From: Chitinophaga varians
GTDB lineage: Bacteria > Bacteroidota > Bacteroidia > Chitinophagales > Chitinophagaceae
Direction: 5' to 3'
Assembly (NCBI RefSeq): GCF_014529945.1
Contig: NZ_JACVFB010000001.1
Location: 1,612,001 to 1,676,000, forward strand
Length of the DNA: 64,000 nucleotides
The translations under genes and the position numbers were made by a program. Positions within the stretch are counted from its first letter, which is position 1, and the number at the start of each line of letters is the position of its first letter. The notes beneath the pieces were generated by a model. That model had not been told where the DNA came from. It saw only the letters and a program-made list of their open reading frames with translations, and ran no database searches. Below are positions 7,946-14,498 of the stretch, piece by piece.

Positions 7946-9277
7946 TTATTGATGTTGCAGATAGTTGAGTTCAGTGTAGTGTTTGTAAAAGTCGGTGCGC
8001 GCATCGTTGAGTTTGGCCTGTGCGTCGTAGAGGTCCTGTTGTATCTCTTTCAGTTGTATCATGTCGATGATGCCCTTGTTGATCTTCTGTGTGCTGAGGG
8101 TTTCATTCTCCTGTGCCAGCGCGATGTTTTCCTTTTGCAGCTGTATGTCGCCGGAAGCTTTTTCCAGTAATAATCTTTCCTGACGGTATCTCTTTTCCTG
8201 TTCGGACCCGTACTGTTTGAAACGGCTGGAAGCAGCCAGCCACTGGGCTTTCATGCTGCGTGGTTTGGCGGAAAAATTAGACCAGGACAGCGGAAAGCGC
8301 AGCTCCACTCCGGCGAAGCCCACGGTGAACCATGGCGAACGGGTGATAAAATTCATCCTGTCGCCAAACCCCAGCTGTTGGTAAGAACCTTTAAAATGCA
8401 GGCTGGGATAGTAGTTGGCCCGTGTGTTATGATATTCCTGTGCGGCCACCGCTACCCTGAGCTGCTCTGCTTCATAATCGGGCAACTGTGAAGTGCGGTA
8501 GTGATTGATCTCCAGCGGAGGTAACGGCTCCGTAGGTTGGGTGGTCAGCTGGCTATCCAGCGGGAACCCCATCCAGAATTTCAGATCGAGGTAGGCTTCC
8601 TGTAAAGACACGCCGGCCTGTTGCACCGCCTGTTGCCTGTTTTTCAGCAGGGCGGCAGACTGGTTAAACGCAATTTTATCTGTCAGCCCTTTATCAAACT
8701 GTAGTTTGATCAGGTCGTGGATCTGCTGATAATTGCTGTACAGTTGTTGGGCTACCGTCAGGTAGTCCAGCTGTAGCTGAGCGCTGTAATAGGCCATGCA
8801 TACGTTTTTCCGGAGGGAGCGTTGTAAGGACCGGTATTCGCTGGCGCCGGCCTGTTGTTGTAACCTGGCCAGTTTGATGCTTTGCCATGTTTTAACATCT
8901 ACCAGCGGGAGGCTGGCTTCCGCGCCGTAATTGCCCATCCACGGGGTACCCATGCGTACGGGCACAAAGGTGCCTGCTGGCTGATTTACCAGTTCTCCGG
9001 GAAATACCTGCACAGGTATCTTCCAGTAATTGTTTACGGCGGCGGTGACCGAAATGTCCGGGAGTAGTTTGGCGGTGGCAGCTTTGCGTTCCTGTACCGC
9101 GGCTGCGGCGGATTGCGCTTTGCTTAGCAATTCCTGATTGTGGGTGCCGGCATAGTCGAGGCACTGTTGCAGACTCAGGATAGTCGTAGGTTGACCGGTG
9201 TCTTTTTCAGGCATGGTCTGTCCGTCTGCCATCCGGAAAGGGATAGCCAGCAACAGTAAAATGATACCTGTTTTCAT
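7946..9277 (-). CDS. TolC-family outer-membrane efflux protein
   Basis: A 443-residue TolC-like channel. It begins with a signal peptide (MKTGIILLLLAIPFRMADGQ, likely cleaved near residue 20). It shows the internal duplication of the family: LSLQQCLDYAGTHNQELLSKAQSAAAAVQ at the first repeat and the coiled helices near 350-440 at the second. It is the first gene of the efflux operon, and the genes downstream are almost gapless. Its upstream region carries a palindrome shared with the regulator gene (9300-9319). Confidence 0.92.
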   Translation of the reverse strand: MKTGIILLLLAIPFRMADGQTMPEKDTGQPTTILSLQQCLDYAGTHNQELLSKAQSAAAAVQERKAATAKLLPDISVTAAVNNYWKIPVQVFPGELVNQPAGTFVPVRMGTPWMGNYGAEASLPLVDVKTWQSIKLARLQQQAGASEYRSLQRSLRKNVCMAYYSAQLQLDYLTVAQQLYSNYQQIHDLIKLQFDKGLTDKIAFNQSAALLKNRQQAVQQAGVSLQEAYLDLKFWMGFPLDSQLTTQPTEPLPPLEINHYRTSQLPDYEAEQLRVAVAAQEYHNTRANYYPSLHFKGSYQQLGFGDRMNFITRSPWFTVGFAGVELRFPLSWSNFSAKPRSMKAQWLAASSRFKQYGSEQEKRYRQERLLLEKASGDIQLQKENIALAQENETLSTQKINKGIIDMIQLKEIQQDLYDAQAKLNDARTDFYKHYTELNYLQHQ

Positions 9278-9299
9278 CTTAAACGATTATTATTCTTTT

Positions 9300-9319
9300 A
9301 GTTCTGAACTTAGAGAACC
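9300..9319. promoter_or_regulatory. Operator-like palindrome before the efflux operon
   Basis: AGTTCT (9300-9305), 8 nt, AGAACC (9314-9319), centred about 33 nt before the ATG of the TolC gene. On the minus strand it reads GGTTCT-N8-AGAACT. The same half-sites with the same 8-nt spacing occur in front of the GbsR-like regulator gene at 9847-9866, so this is probably the regulator's binding site on the pump promoter. Confidence 0.6.
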
Positions 9320-9340
9320 AGACGCGACAAAAAAAAGCCG

Positions 9341-9823
9341 CTATGATTGGGCCTTGTTGAGTGCGATGGTCCGTTTCCACCTCTCCAGTATGAGTGGCAG
9401 TTCCACCAGCATCATTTTATAGAGCAGGGAGACATCTCCCAATTCCTGGTTTAGTTCATCATCAGTTTGACGGATGGACCTGACTTCGTCCAGTATCTCA
9501 AAAAACATCTTAATCCTCGCGGTGAGCGTGTCTTCATTGAACATGGTGGTCACATTGGGGGAGAAGTAGCGTTTCCTTTGTCCACCCACGGTTTTGGAGG
9601 AAATCATCTTGGCAGATTCCAACATCTTGATGGCATTGGATACCGCACTTTTGCTCACTCCAAAATATTCCACGATCTGTTCAAACGTAGCCTCATGGCC
9701 CTCGCATAATAGCAGGTAAATATACGCTCTCGCTGCCACCGGGGTAAGGCCAAGGCCTTCCATGGCAACGCTCAGTTTCTCTATCCGGTCTCTGTATTTC
9801 TCCAATGCTGCTGTTTTTGTCAT
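9341..9823 (-). CDS. GbsR/MarR-like transcriptional regulator
   Basis: A 160-residue regulator starting at ATG 9821-9823 (MTKTAALEKYRDRIEKLS). A longer reading would need a TTG inside the operator. The winged helix-turn-helix is at about 27-95 (LGLTPVAARAYIYLLLCEGHEATFEQIVEYFGVSKSAVSNAIKMLESAKMI, then the wing VGGQRKRYF). The C-terminal half is helical and probably dimerises, as in GbsR-type proteins. It lies 63 nt upstream of the efflux operon in the same direction, and both promoters carry the same palindrome, which suggests it represses itself and the pump. The ligand is unknown. Confidence 0.85.
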   Translation of the reverse strand: MTKTAALEKYRDRIEKLSVAMEGLGLTPVAARAYIYLLLCEGHEATFEQIVEYFGVSKSAVSNAIKMLESAKMISSKTVGGQRKRYFSPNVTTMFNEDTLTARIKMFFEILDEVRSIRQTDDELNQELGDVSLLYKMMLVELPLILERWKRTIALNKAQS

Positions 9824-9832
9824 CCCAAAGGT

Positions 9833-9880
9833 GGAAAAATAAAGTTGGTTCTCCAAATAAAGAACCAACTTTATTTTTCC
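9833..9880. promoter_or_regulatory. 20-bp-arm inverted repeat: operator and/or terminator
   Basis: Perfect complementary arms of 20 bp (9833-9852 and 9861-9880) with an 8-nt spacer; the core is GGTTCT-N8-AGAACC. It starts 10 nt upstream of the regulator's ATG and ends 12 nt after the azoreductase stop. The core matches the site before the efflux operon, which argues for operator function. The long arms could also form a terminator hairpin for the azoreductase transcript. Confidence 0.65.
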
Positions 9881-9892
9881 GGTAGCATATGA

Positions 9893-10495
9893 TCAGATGC
9901 TCTCTACACTGGCCAATCCCTTTTCCACAGCGGTTTCCCTGGTAGCTGACATCCCGGCGCCTTCTATGCGGTAGGTGGTAATATCTGTAATGCCTACAAA
10001 TCCCAACACATACCGTAGATAGGGCTCTGCGAAGTCAAAGGGCTGCATCGGGCCTTCTGAATAGATACCATTAGAGGCAATGGCGAGGTACACCTTTTTA
10101 CCGGTCAGCTGTCCGGCAAATCCTCCGTCCTGATAGTTTACGGTTTTGCCGGGCCGAACGATATGGTCTACCCACGCTTTGAGAGGGGCTGGCAGATTAA
10201 AGTTATAAAGCGGTACGCCAATCACAATCACATCAGCCTCCTGCATTTGGGTGACAGTGGCGTCGGATGTTTCCAGTAACACCTGCTGTTCTGTGGTAAG
10301 CGCTGCCAAAGGCGTCCGGTACGCATCTACAAGTTCGTTATGCAACCATTGCCAGGATTGCCCCGTTACGTCGTTAACAACAACTTTCTTATCTGGATAC
10401 CGCCGCTGTAGCCTTTCCACGATGCGGTTGCCCAGCAGTATACTATTGGAAGCTTCCCCCCGTGCACTGGATATGATATGCAAGATGTTTCCCAT
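9893..10495 (-). CDS. azoR: FMN-dependent NADH:quinone/azo oxidoreductase (AzoR)
   Basis: A 200-residue flavodoxin-fold protein starting at ATG 10493-10495 (MGNILHIISSARGEASNS). Family motifs are the FMN phosphate loop SSARGEASNS, the flavin-stacking PLYNFNLPAPLKAWVDHIVRPGKTV, and the SNGIYSEG loop followed by a C-terminal YLRYVLGFVGIT segment. AzoR-type enzymes reduce quinones and azo bonds with NADH in the cytoplasm and protect against electrophile and thiol stress. It is divergent from an HxlR regulator across a 129-nt region with a 13-bp inverted repeat, the usual arrangement for HxlR/YodB control of azoreductases. Confidence 0.92.
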   Translation of the reverse strand: MGNILHIISSARGEASNSILLGNRIVERLQRRYPDKKVVVNDVTGQSWQWLHNELVDAYRTPLAALTTEQQVLLETSDATVTQMQEADVIVIGVPLYNFNLPAPLKAWVDHIVRPGKTVNYQDGGFAGQLTGKKVYLAIASNGIYSEGPMQPFDFAEPYLRYVLGFVGITDITTYRIEGAGMSATRETAVEKGLASVESI

Positions 10496-10543
10496 GATCT
10501 GTTTTTTTAGATATTTTTGTTTTGAAGATGAAATCAAAGGGTA

Positions 10544-10551
10544 CAAAAATA
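10544..10551 (-). promoter_or_regulatory. -7 box of azoR
   Basis: On the minus strand TATTTTTG fits the Bacteroidota -7 consensus TAnnTTTG. A TTG lies 23 nt further upstream, slightly beyond the usual spacing, so the -33 element is uncertain. The HxlR-type palindrome begins 29 nt upstream. Confidence 0.45.
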
Positions 10552-10580
10552 CCTGCCTTTAAAAGCGATACTGTCAAGAT

Positions 10581-10610
10581 AACCCATAGGTTAGCAGTAA
10601 CCTATGGGTT
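10581..10610. promoter_or_regulatory. HxlR-type operator between azoR and its regulator
   Basis: A perfect 13-bp inverted repeat: AACCCATAGGTTA at 10581-10593, GCAG, then TAACCTATGGGTT at 10598-10610. It ends 14 nt before the HxlR ATG and lies just upstream of the azoR -7 box, well placed to control both divergent genes. Confidence 0.65.
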
Positions 10611-10624
10611 AGTAAACCTGATAT

Positions 10625-10972
10625 ATGGAAACAGCAACATGCACAGAAAAATGCAGCCAGGTGGTCCCCGCCGCAGAAGATGCATTGTATATTATTGCCG
10701 GCAAATGGAAAATGCGTATCCTCATCACGCTGGCCGGAGGAGACAAACGTTTTAACGAACTGCAACGGGCATTATCAGGGATCTCCGCCAGAGTATTGTC
10801 CAACGAGCTGAAAGACCTGGAACTGAATGGCCTTGTCAGCCGGAAAATACTGGATAACGGCACCATCCTCTACGTCCGCAATGCTTATGCAGACTCGCTG
10901 CGCAGCGTGATGCATGAACTCGTGCAATGGGGAATGGACCACAAACAAAAAATACGGAACCGGGAAATCTGA
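10625..10972 (+). CDS. HxlR-family transcriptional regulator
   Basis: A 115-residue winged-helix regulator of the HxlR family. The core is DALYIIAGKWKMRILITLAGGDKRFNELQRALSGISARVLSNELKDLELNGLVSRKI (about 20-75). Two N-terminal cysteines (C6, C10) are candidates for redox or quinone sensing, as known for YodB/CatR/HypR in Bacillus; that role here is inference. It is divergent from azoR and lies 16 nt before a VOC protein gene on the same strand, which may be cotranscribed. Confidence 0.92.
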   Translation: METATCTEKCSQVVPAAEDALYIIAGKWKMRILITLAGGDKRFNELQRALSGISARVLSNELKDLELNGLVSRKILDNGTILYVRNAYADSLRSVMHELVQWGMDHKQKIRNREI

Positions 10973-10988
10973 CCGGAAAAAAGTAACT

Positions 10989-11363
10989 ATGATAAGACCT
11001 GAAATTATTATCGCCGTAAAAGACGTCGAGAAAAGCTCCGGCTGGTACCAGCAACTACTGGGTTGTGAAAGCCGCCATGGCGGCAACACCTTCGAAATCC
11101 TCGCCGACCCTGAAGACGACACAGTGGTATTATGCCTGCACAAATGGGCCGCACACGGACATCCTACCATGACAGATCCAACCATAACACCCGGCAACGG
11201 ATTGATCCTCTTTTTCCGCGTCACCGCTTTCGAAGAAGCCTGGAAGAAAGCCCGGCAACTGAATGCCATCATCGAAGAACCACCTCATGTTAATGCCAAC
11301 TCCGGCAGAAATGAATTCTCCCTCAGAGACCCGGATGGATATTACGTTTCTGTAACGGATTAA
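10989..11363 (+). CDS. VOC/glyoxalase-like protein
   Basis: A 124-residue single-module glyoxalase/bleomycin-resistance-fold protein starting at ATG 10989 (MIRPEIIIAVKDVEKSSGWYQQLLGC). The C-terminal NEFSLRDPDGYYVSVTD is the usual closing strand, with E and D in metal-ligand-like positions. It lies 16 nt behind the HxlR gene and probably shares its transcript. With azoR this suggests a small electrophile or quinone detoxification unit; the substrate is unknown. Confidence 0.88.
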   Translation: MIRPEIIIAVKDVEKSSGWYQQLLGCESRHGGNTFEILADPEDDTVVLCLHKWAAHGHPTMTDPTITPGNGLILFFRVTAFEEAWKKARQLNAIIEEPPHVNANSGRNEFSLRDPDGYYVSVTD

Positions 11364-11375
11364 TATTCCCAGGTT

Positions 11376-11395
11376 CCCAGGGCTGAAGCCCTGGG
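11376..11395. repeat. REP-like palindrome, copy 1
   Basis: CCCAGGGCTGAAGCCCTGGG, a 20-nt near-perfect palindrome 12 nt after the stop of the VOC gene. It can form a hairpin and probably also limits read-through. Confidence 0.75.
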
Positions 11396-11513
11396 CTATA
11401 TTGTTGTTCAGGTTCTTTTGGATTTTGGGGTTGTTATTTAGGCATTGGAACATCAATGGCATTTGATATATCGTGAACCGAATAAAACCCATAAAACCCA
11501 TAAAACCCAGGTT

Positions 11514-11533
11514 CCCAGGGCTGAAGCTCTGGG
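11514..11533. repeat. REP-like palindrome, copy 2
   Basis: Same sequence as copy 1 with one change (GAAGCTCTGGG), in the second tandem unit. Confidence 0.7.
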
Positions 11534-11749
11534 CTATATTGTTGTTCAGGTTCTTTGGATTTGGGAGCTGTTATTTAGGCATTGGAACATCAATGGCATT
11601 TGATATATCATAAACCCAATGCAACGCTGTGCTACGTTGTTGTCTGATTTTTTTGAATTTGGGTACTACTAATTAAGTATTACAACATCTATAGCACTCA
11701 ACATAAACATTTGAAATCTTAATCCGAAAGAAATTGAACAACAACGTAG

Positions 11750-11769
11750 CCCAGGGCTTCAGCCCTGGG
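11750..11769. repeat. REP-like palindrome, copy 3 (opposite orientation)
   Basis: CCCAGGGCTTCAGCCCTGGG preceded by AACAACGTAG. It lies 18 nt past the stop of the GH88 gene, on that gene's downstream side. Confidence 0.75.
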
Positions 11770-11787
11770 AATCGAATGCGAATCGAA

Positions 11788-13002
11788 TTACGAATCCGAT
11801 CGGGAATATTGACGATATCTCATTAACGCCTCTACGTAATAATAATCTGCATACGACAAGGGTACATTGATCTCCACTCCATGGGGCAGGGAACCTACGC
11901 TCTTCATGAGGATAAAATTGTTGTTCTCACCTTCTTTGGCGCGGTAGGTATTGGATGACAGGCCGGTGATAATTTGTTCTGCTGTTTTCCAGTAAGTATC
12001 TGCTTGTTTACCTTTTACCAGTGTGCTGAGTTCCAGCAGTGCGGAGGCCATGATGGCGGCGGCGGAAGCGTCGCGGTATGCATGGGGGATGTCCGGCGCG
12101 TTAAAATCCCAGTAAGGGATATGGTCCTTCGGCATGGCAGGATGATGTAGCAGCAAGCCTGCTACGGCTACTGCCTGCTGCAAATACCGCGGGTTGCGGG
12201 TTTCCCGGTACATCATGGTGTAACCGTACAGTGCCCAGGTTTGTCCTCTGGCCCAGGCTGACGAATCTGCGGCGCCCTGAAAGGTTTTTTTAGCTACCGG
12301 TTGACCGGTGAGCGTGTCGTAGTCAATAACATGCCAGGTGCTGAAGTCTTTGCGGAAATGATGCTGCAGCGTGGTGTTGGCATGTTTTACGGCGATGTGG
12401 TAATAAGAAGAGTCACCACTTTCCCGGGTGGCCCATGTGAGTAATTCCAGGTTCATCATATTGTCGATGATAACGGGAAATTGCCAGTTGCCATGGTCCC
12501 ACGAACGGATGCAGTTCACTTTGTTATGAAAGCGTGATGCCAGTGAACGGGCGCTGTTCAGCAATATATCTCGGTAGGCTGCCTGTGGGGCTATACGCAG
12601 CGCGTTGCCATAGCTGTTGTACATCATAAATCCGAGGTCATGGGTCTGCCGGTTGAACTGTTCTTTTTCCAGCAGCTGCATGCGTTTGTTGGCTTCGGCC
12701 AGTATCTGCGGATCTTTGCTGTATTCGTAAAGGTACCACAGGGTGCCTGGATAGAAGCCGCTGGTCCACCAGCGGGACTCAGCGGTCATCAATGTACCGT
12801 CTTTAGTAGTGGTACGGGGTAATCTGCCATCAGGCAATATGGCGGCCATATGTTTGTACTGTCGCACAGAAAAGGACAGCGCATCTTCCACGATTTGTTT
12901 CATGGCAGGTGTCATCTTCCGCGTTTTCGTTTGCGCCTCACTGTTATAGGTCATCACCATACAACAGATCAATAGGTAGCAGCTCATTTTTCCCATATTC
13001 AT
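11788..13002 (-). CDS. GH88 unsaturated glucuronyl hydrolase
   Basis: A 404-residue exported glycoside hydrolase of family GH88 (signal peptide about 1-24, ending NSEAQ). GH88 enzymes hydrate and release the 4,5-unsaturated uronic acid that polysaccharide lyases leave at the non-reducing end. The two conserved catalytic aspartates are seen as D122 (THDLGFM) and D180 (IIDNMMNLELL), and AWARGQTWALYG is a family motif. It is the last gene of the heparan sulfate locus and would complete disaccharide cleavage after sulfatase action, like BT4658 of Bacteroides thetaiotaomicron. Confidence 0.93.
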   Translation of the reverse strand: MNMGKMSCYLLICCMVMTYNSEAQTKTRKMTPAMKQIVEDALSFSVRQYKHMAAILPDGRLPRTTTKDGTLMTAESRWWTSGFYPGTLWYLYEYSKDPQILAEANKRMQLLEKEQFNRQTHDLGFMMYNSYGNALRIAPQAAYRDILLNSARSLASRFHNKVNCIRSWDHGNWQFPVIIDNMMNLELLTWATRESGDSSYYHIAVKHANTTLQHHFRKDFSTWHVIDYDTLTGQPVAKKTFQGAADSSAWARGQTWALYGYTMMYRETRNPRYLQQAVAVAGLLLHHPAMPKDHIPYWDFNAPDIPHAYRDASAAAIMASALLELSTLVKGKQADTYWKTAEQIITGLSSNTYRAKEGENNNFILMKSVGSLPHGVEINVPLSYADYYYVEALMRYRQYSRSDS

Positions 13003-13009
13003 GTCGTTG

Positions 13010-14497
13010 TTATTTCAGGTAGTTGTATACTGAGTCCAGTTTAAATTGTTTTTGCGATGCAGGGCTGGGCCGTGGTGTTTTATCGATCTCGGAGAAATAA
13101 TCGGTGTGGTCCCAGATGAGCTTTTGGTTAGTAACGCGCGGATCGCCGGTGGCTATAAGATGTCCTTGCATTTTGCCGGCCAGCGAGTCTTTCAGTCGCG
13201 CATAACGCTGATCTCCCGCGAGGTTATGCAGTTCATCGGGATCGTTTTTGATATCAAATAATTCTTCTGCCGGTCTTTTCGCGAAGCCCAGTTCAAAGAA
13301 GGGTTTGATGACTGCGCTGTCCTTATGGGCCATGATGTAGCATTTGGCCAGTCCGGGGTAATGCAGCATATAAGGATCGATGTCGCCATACAGTGGTGGG
13401 TCGCCGGCAGGCCATCTGTCCGGCTCATAGTTGCGGATGTAGAGATAGTCTGTGGTACGTATAGCCCTGCCTGGGTAACCCAGTCCATGCTGCCGTACAA
13501 ACGCATGCCGCTCCCTGCCCAATACTACGTAGTCGCGTGCAGGCGCTGTCTGTCCTTTGGTAACGATGGGCAGCAGGCTTTTGCCTGTCATCTCTTTAGG
13601 AACAGCTACCTGTCCAAGTTCGAGGAACGTAGGGGCGAGATCGTTCAGAGTGACCAGATGATCGGTGGTTTCATTCTCCCTGAATTTACCAGGCCATGAA
13701 ATGATGAGTGGCACGTGTGTGCCGAAGTCATAAAGGTTGGCCAGACCGCGTGGCATCTGCCAGCCGTTGTCACTGCAGACAATGATGACGGTATTTTCCA
13801 GATCACCGCTTTCCCGGAGCTGTTGGAGGATGCCTCCCAGCTCGCGGTCAAAGGTTTCCACGGCGGCATAGTAGTCTGCGATATCGGTACGTACATCTTT
13901 ACGGTCGGGGAGATAACCTGGCACATGAACGCTGTCGGCGTGTATGCCTGCCCGTTCTCCGCTGCCTACTTCATAGGGCCGGTGGGGTTCATGGCTACTC
14001 ACCCAATAGCACCAGGGTGCCCCTTTACGGGCGGTGAGGAAATCACCGAAGTTTTTGAATTCGTTACCGGCGGGGTTGCGCTTGCGTTGGTTGGCGGTAA
14101 AGCTGCCGGGGCCCCAGCCTTTGCCCTGAAAGCCGATTTCATAGCCGGAAGACTCCAGCAGGTCGGTATAGAGTTTAAATTTTGTGGGAAGAACGCCCCA
14201 CAGATTGGCGCCTTCTTCGATACGCCATATATCCTGGCCGGTGAGCATGGCCGCTCTGGCAGGTGAACAGGAGGGAGAACTGCAGAAGGCGTTGGTAAAC
14301 CGCACCCCCTGTCGGGCTATCAAATCCATGTTGGGGGTTCTGACGGTTTTATCGCCATAACAACCGGCGTGGTTCCACGACTGGTTGTCTGACATGATCA
14401 TCAGGATGTTGGGCCTTTTTTTCTTGGGAGAACAGGCGGCGCCGAACAGACATAACAGCAAGGCGGCGGCCAGATGACGGAATGTGTTTATGGTCAT
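13010..14497 (-). CDS. Sulfatase, heparan N-sulfatase (sulfamidase)-like
   Basis: A 495-residue S1 sulfatase; ATG 14495-14497 starts a lipoprotein signal (FGAAC, C22). The formylglycine site is C77 in CSPAR. The metal site has DN (D37, N38) where many sulfatases have DD. The segment ADYYAAVETFDRELGGILQQLRESGDLENTVIIVCSDNG, followed by MPRGLANLYDFGTHVPLIISWPGKF, resembles human N-sulfoglucosamine sulfohydrolase, so N-desulfation of glucosamine is the likely role. It lies 1 nt after the upstream lyase stop and 7 nt before the GH88 gene. Activity needs a maturase not seen in this window. The subfamily is inferred, not proven. Confidence 0.85.
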   Translation of the reverse strand: MTINTFRHLAAALLLCLFGAACSPKKKRPNILMIMSDNQSWNHAGCYGDKTVRTPNMDLIARQGVRFTNAFCSSPSCSPARAAMLTGQDIWRIEEGANLWGVLPTKFKLYTDLLESSGYEIGFQGKGWGPGSFTANQRKRNPAGNEFKNFGDFLTARKGAPWCYWVSSHEPHRPYEVGSGERAGIHADSVHVPGYLPDRKDVRTDIADYYAAVETFDRELGGILQQLRESGDLENTVIIVCSDNGWQMPRGLANLYDFGTHVPLIISWPGKFRENETTDHLVTLNDLAPTFLELGQVAVPKEMTGKSLLPIVTKGQTAPARDYVVLGRERHAFVRQHGLGYPGRAIRTTDYLYIRNYEPDRWPAGDPPLYGDIDPYMLHYPGLAKCYIMAHKDSAVIKPFFELGFAKRPAEELFDIKNDPDELHNLAGDQRYARLKDSLAGKMQGHLIATGDPRVTNQKLIWDHTDYFSEIDKTPRPSPASQKQFKLDSVYNYLK

Positions 14498-14498
14498 A

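Larger units (their letters stand above)
11368..11700. repeat. Tandem 138-bp repeat units (two good copies, one decayed)
   Basis: A unit beginning CCCAGGTTCCCAGGG starts at 11368 and again at 11506, an offset of exactly 138 bp. The two copies share the palindrome, a TTGTTGTTCAGGTTCTTT stretch and a TTAGGCATTGGAACATCAAT stretch. A third, strongly diverged copy can be followed from about 11626 to 11700 (TTGTTGTCTGATT, then TTAAGTATTACAACATC). Unit one ends in three copies of ATAAAACCC. No coding capacity is visible; this 424-nt gap holds only repeats. Confidence 0.75.

Noticed and set aside
4907..9277. Efflux operon as a proven macrolide exporter (MacAB)
   Set aside because: The architecture is MacAB-TolC-like, but permease and ATPase are separate proteins and the cargo cannot be read from sequence, so no specific resistance role is claimed.
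11364..11787. Repeat cluster as a degenerate insertion sequence
   Set aside because: No transposase fragment in any frame and no paired terminal repeats with target duplication; the units are short tandem repeats with palindromes.
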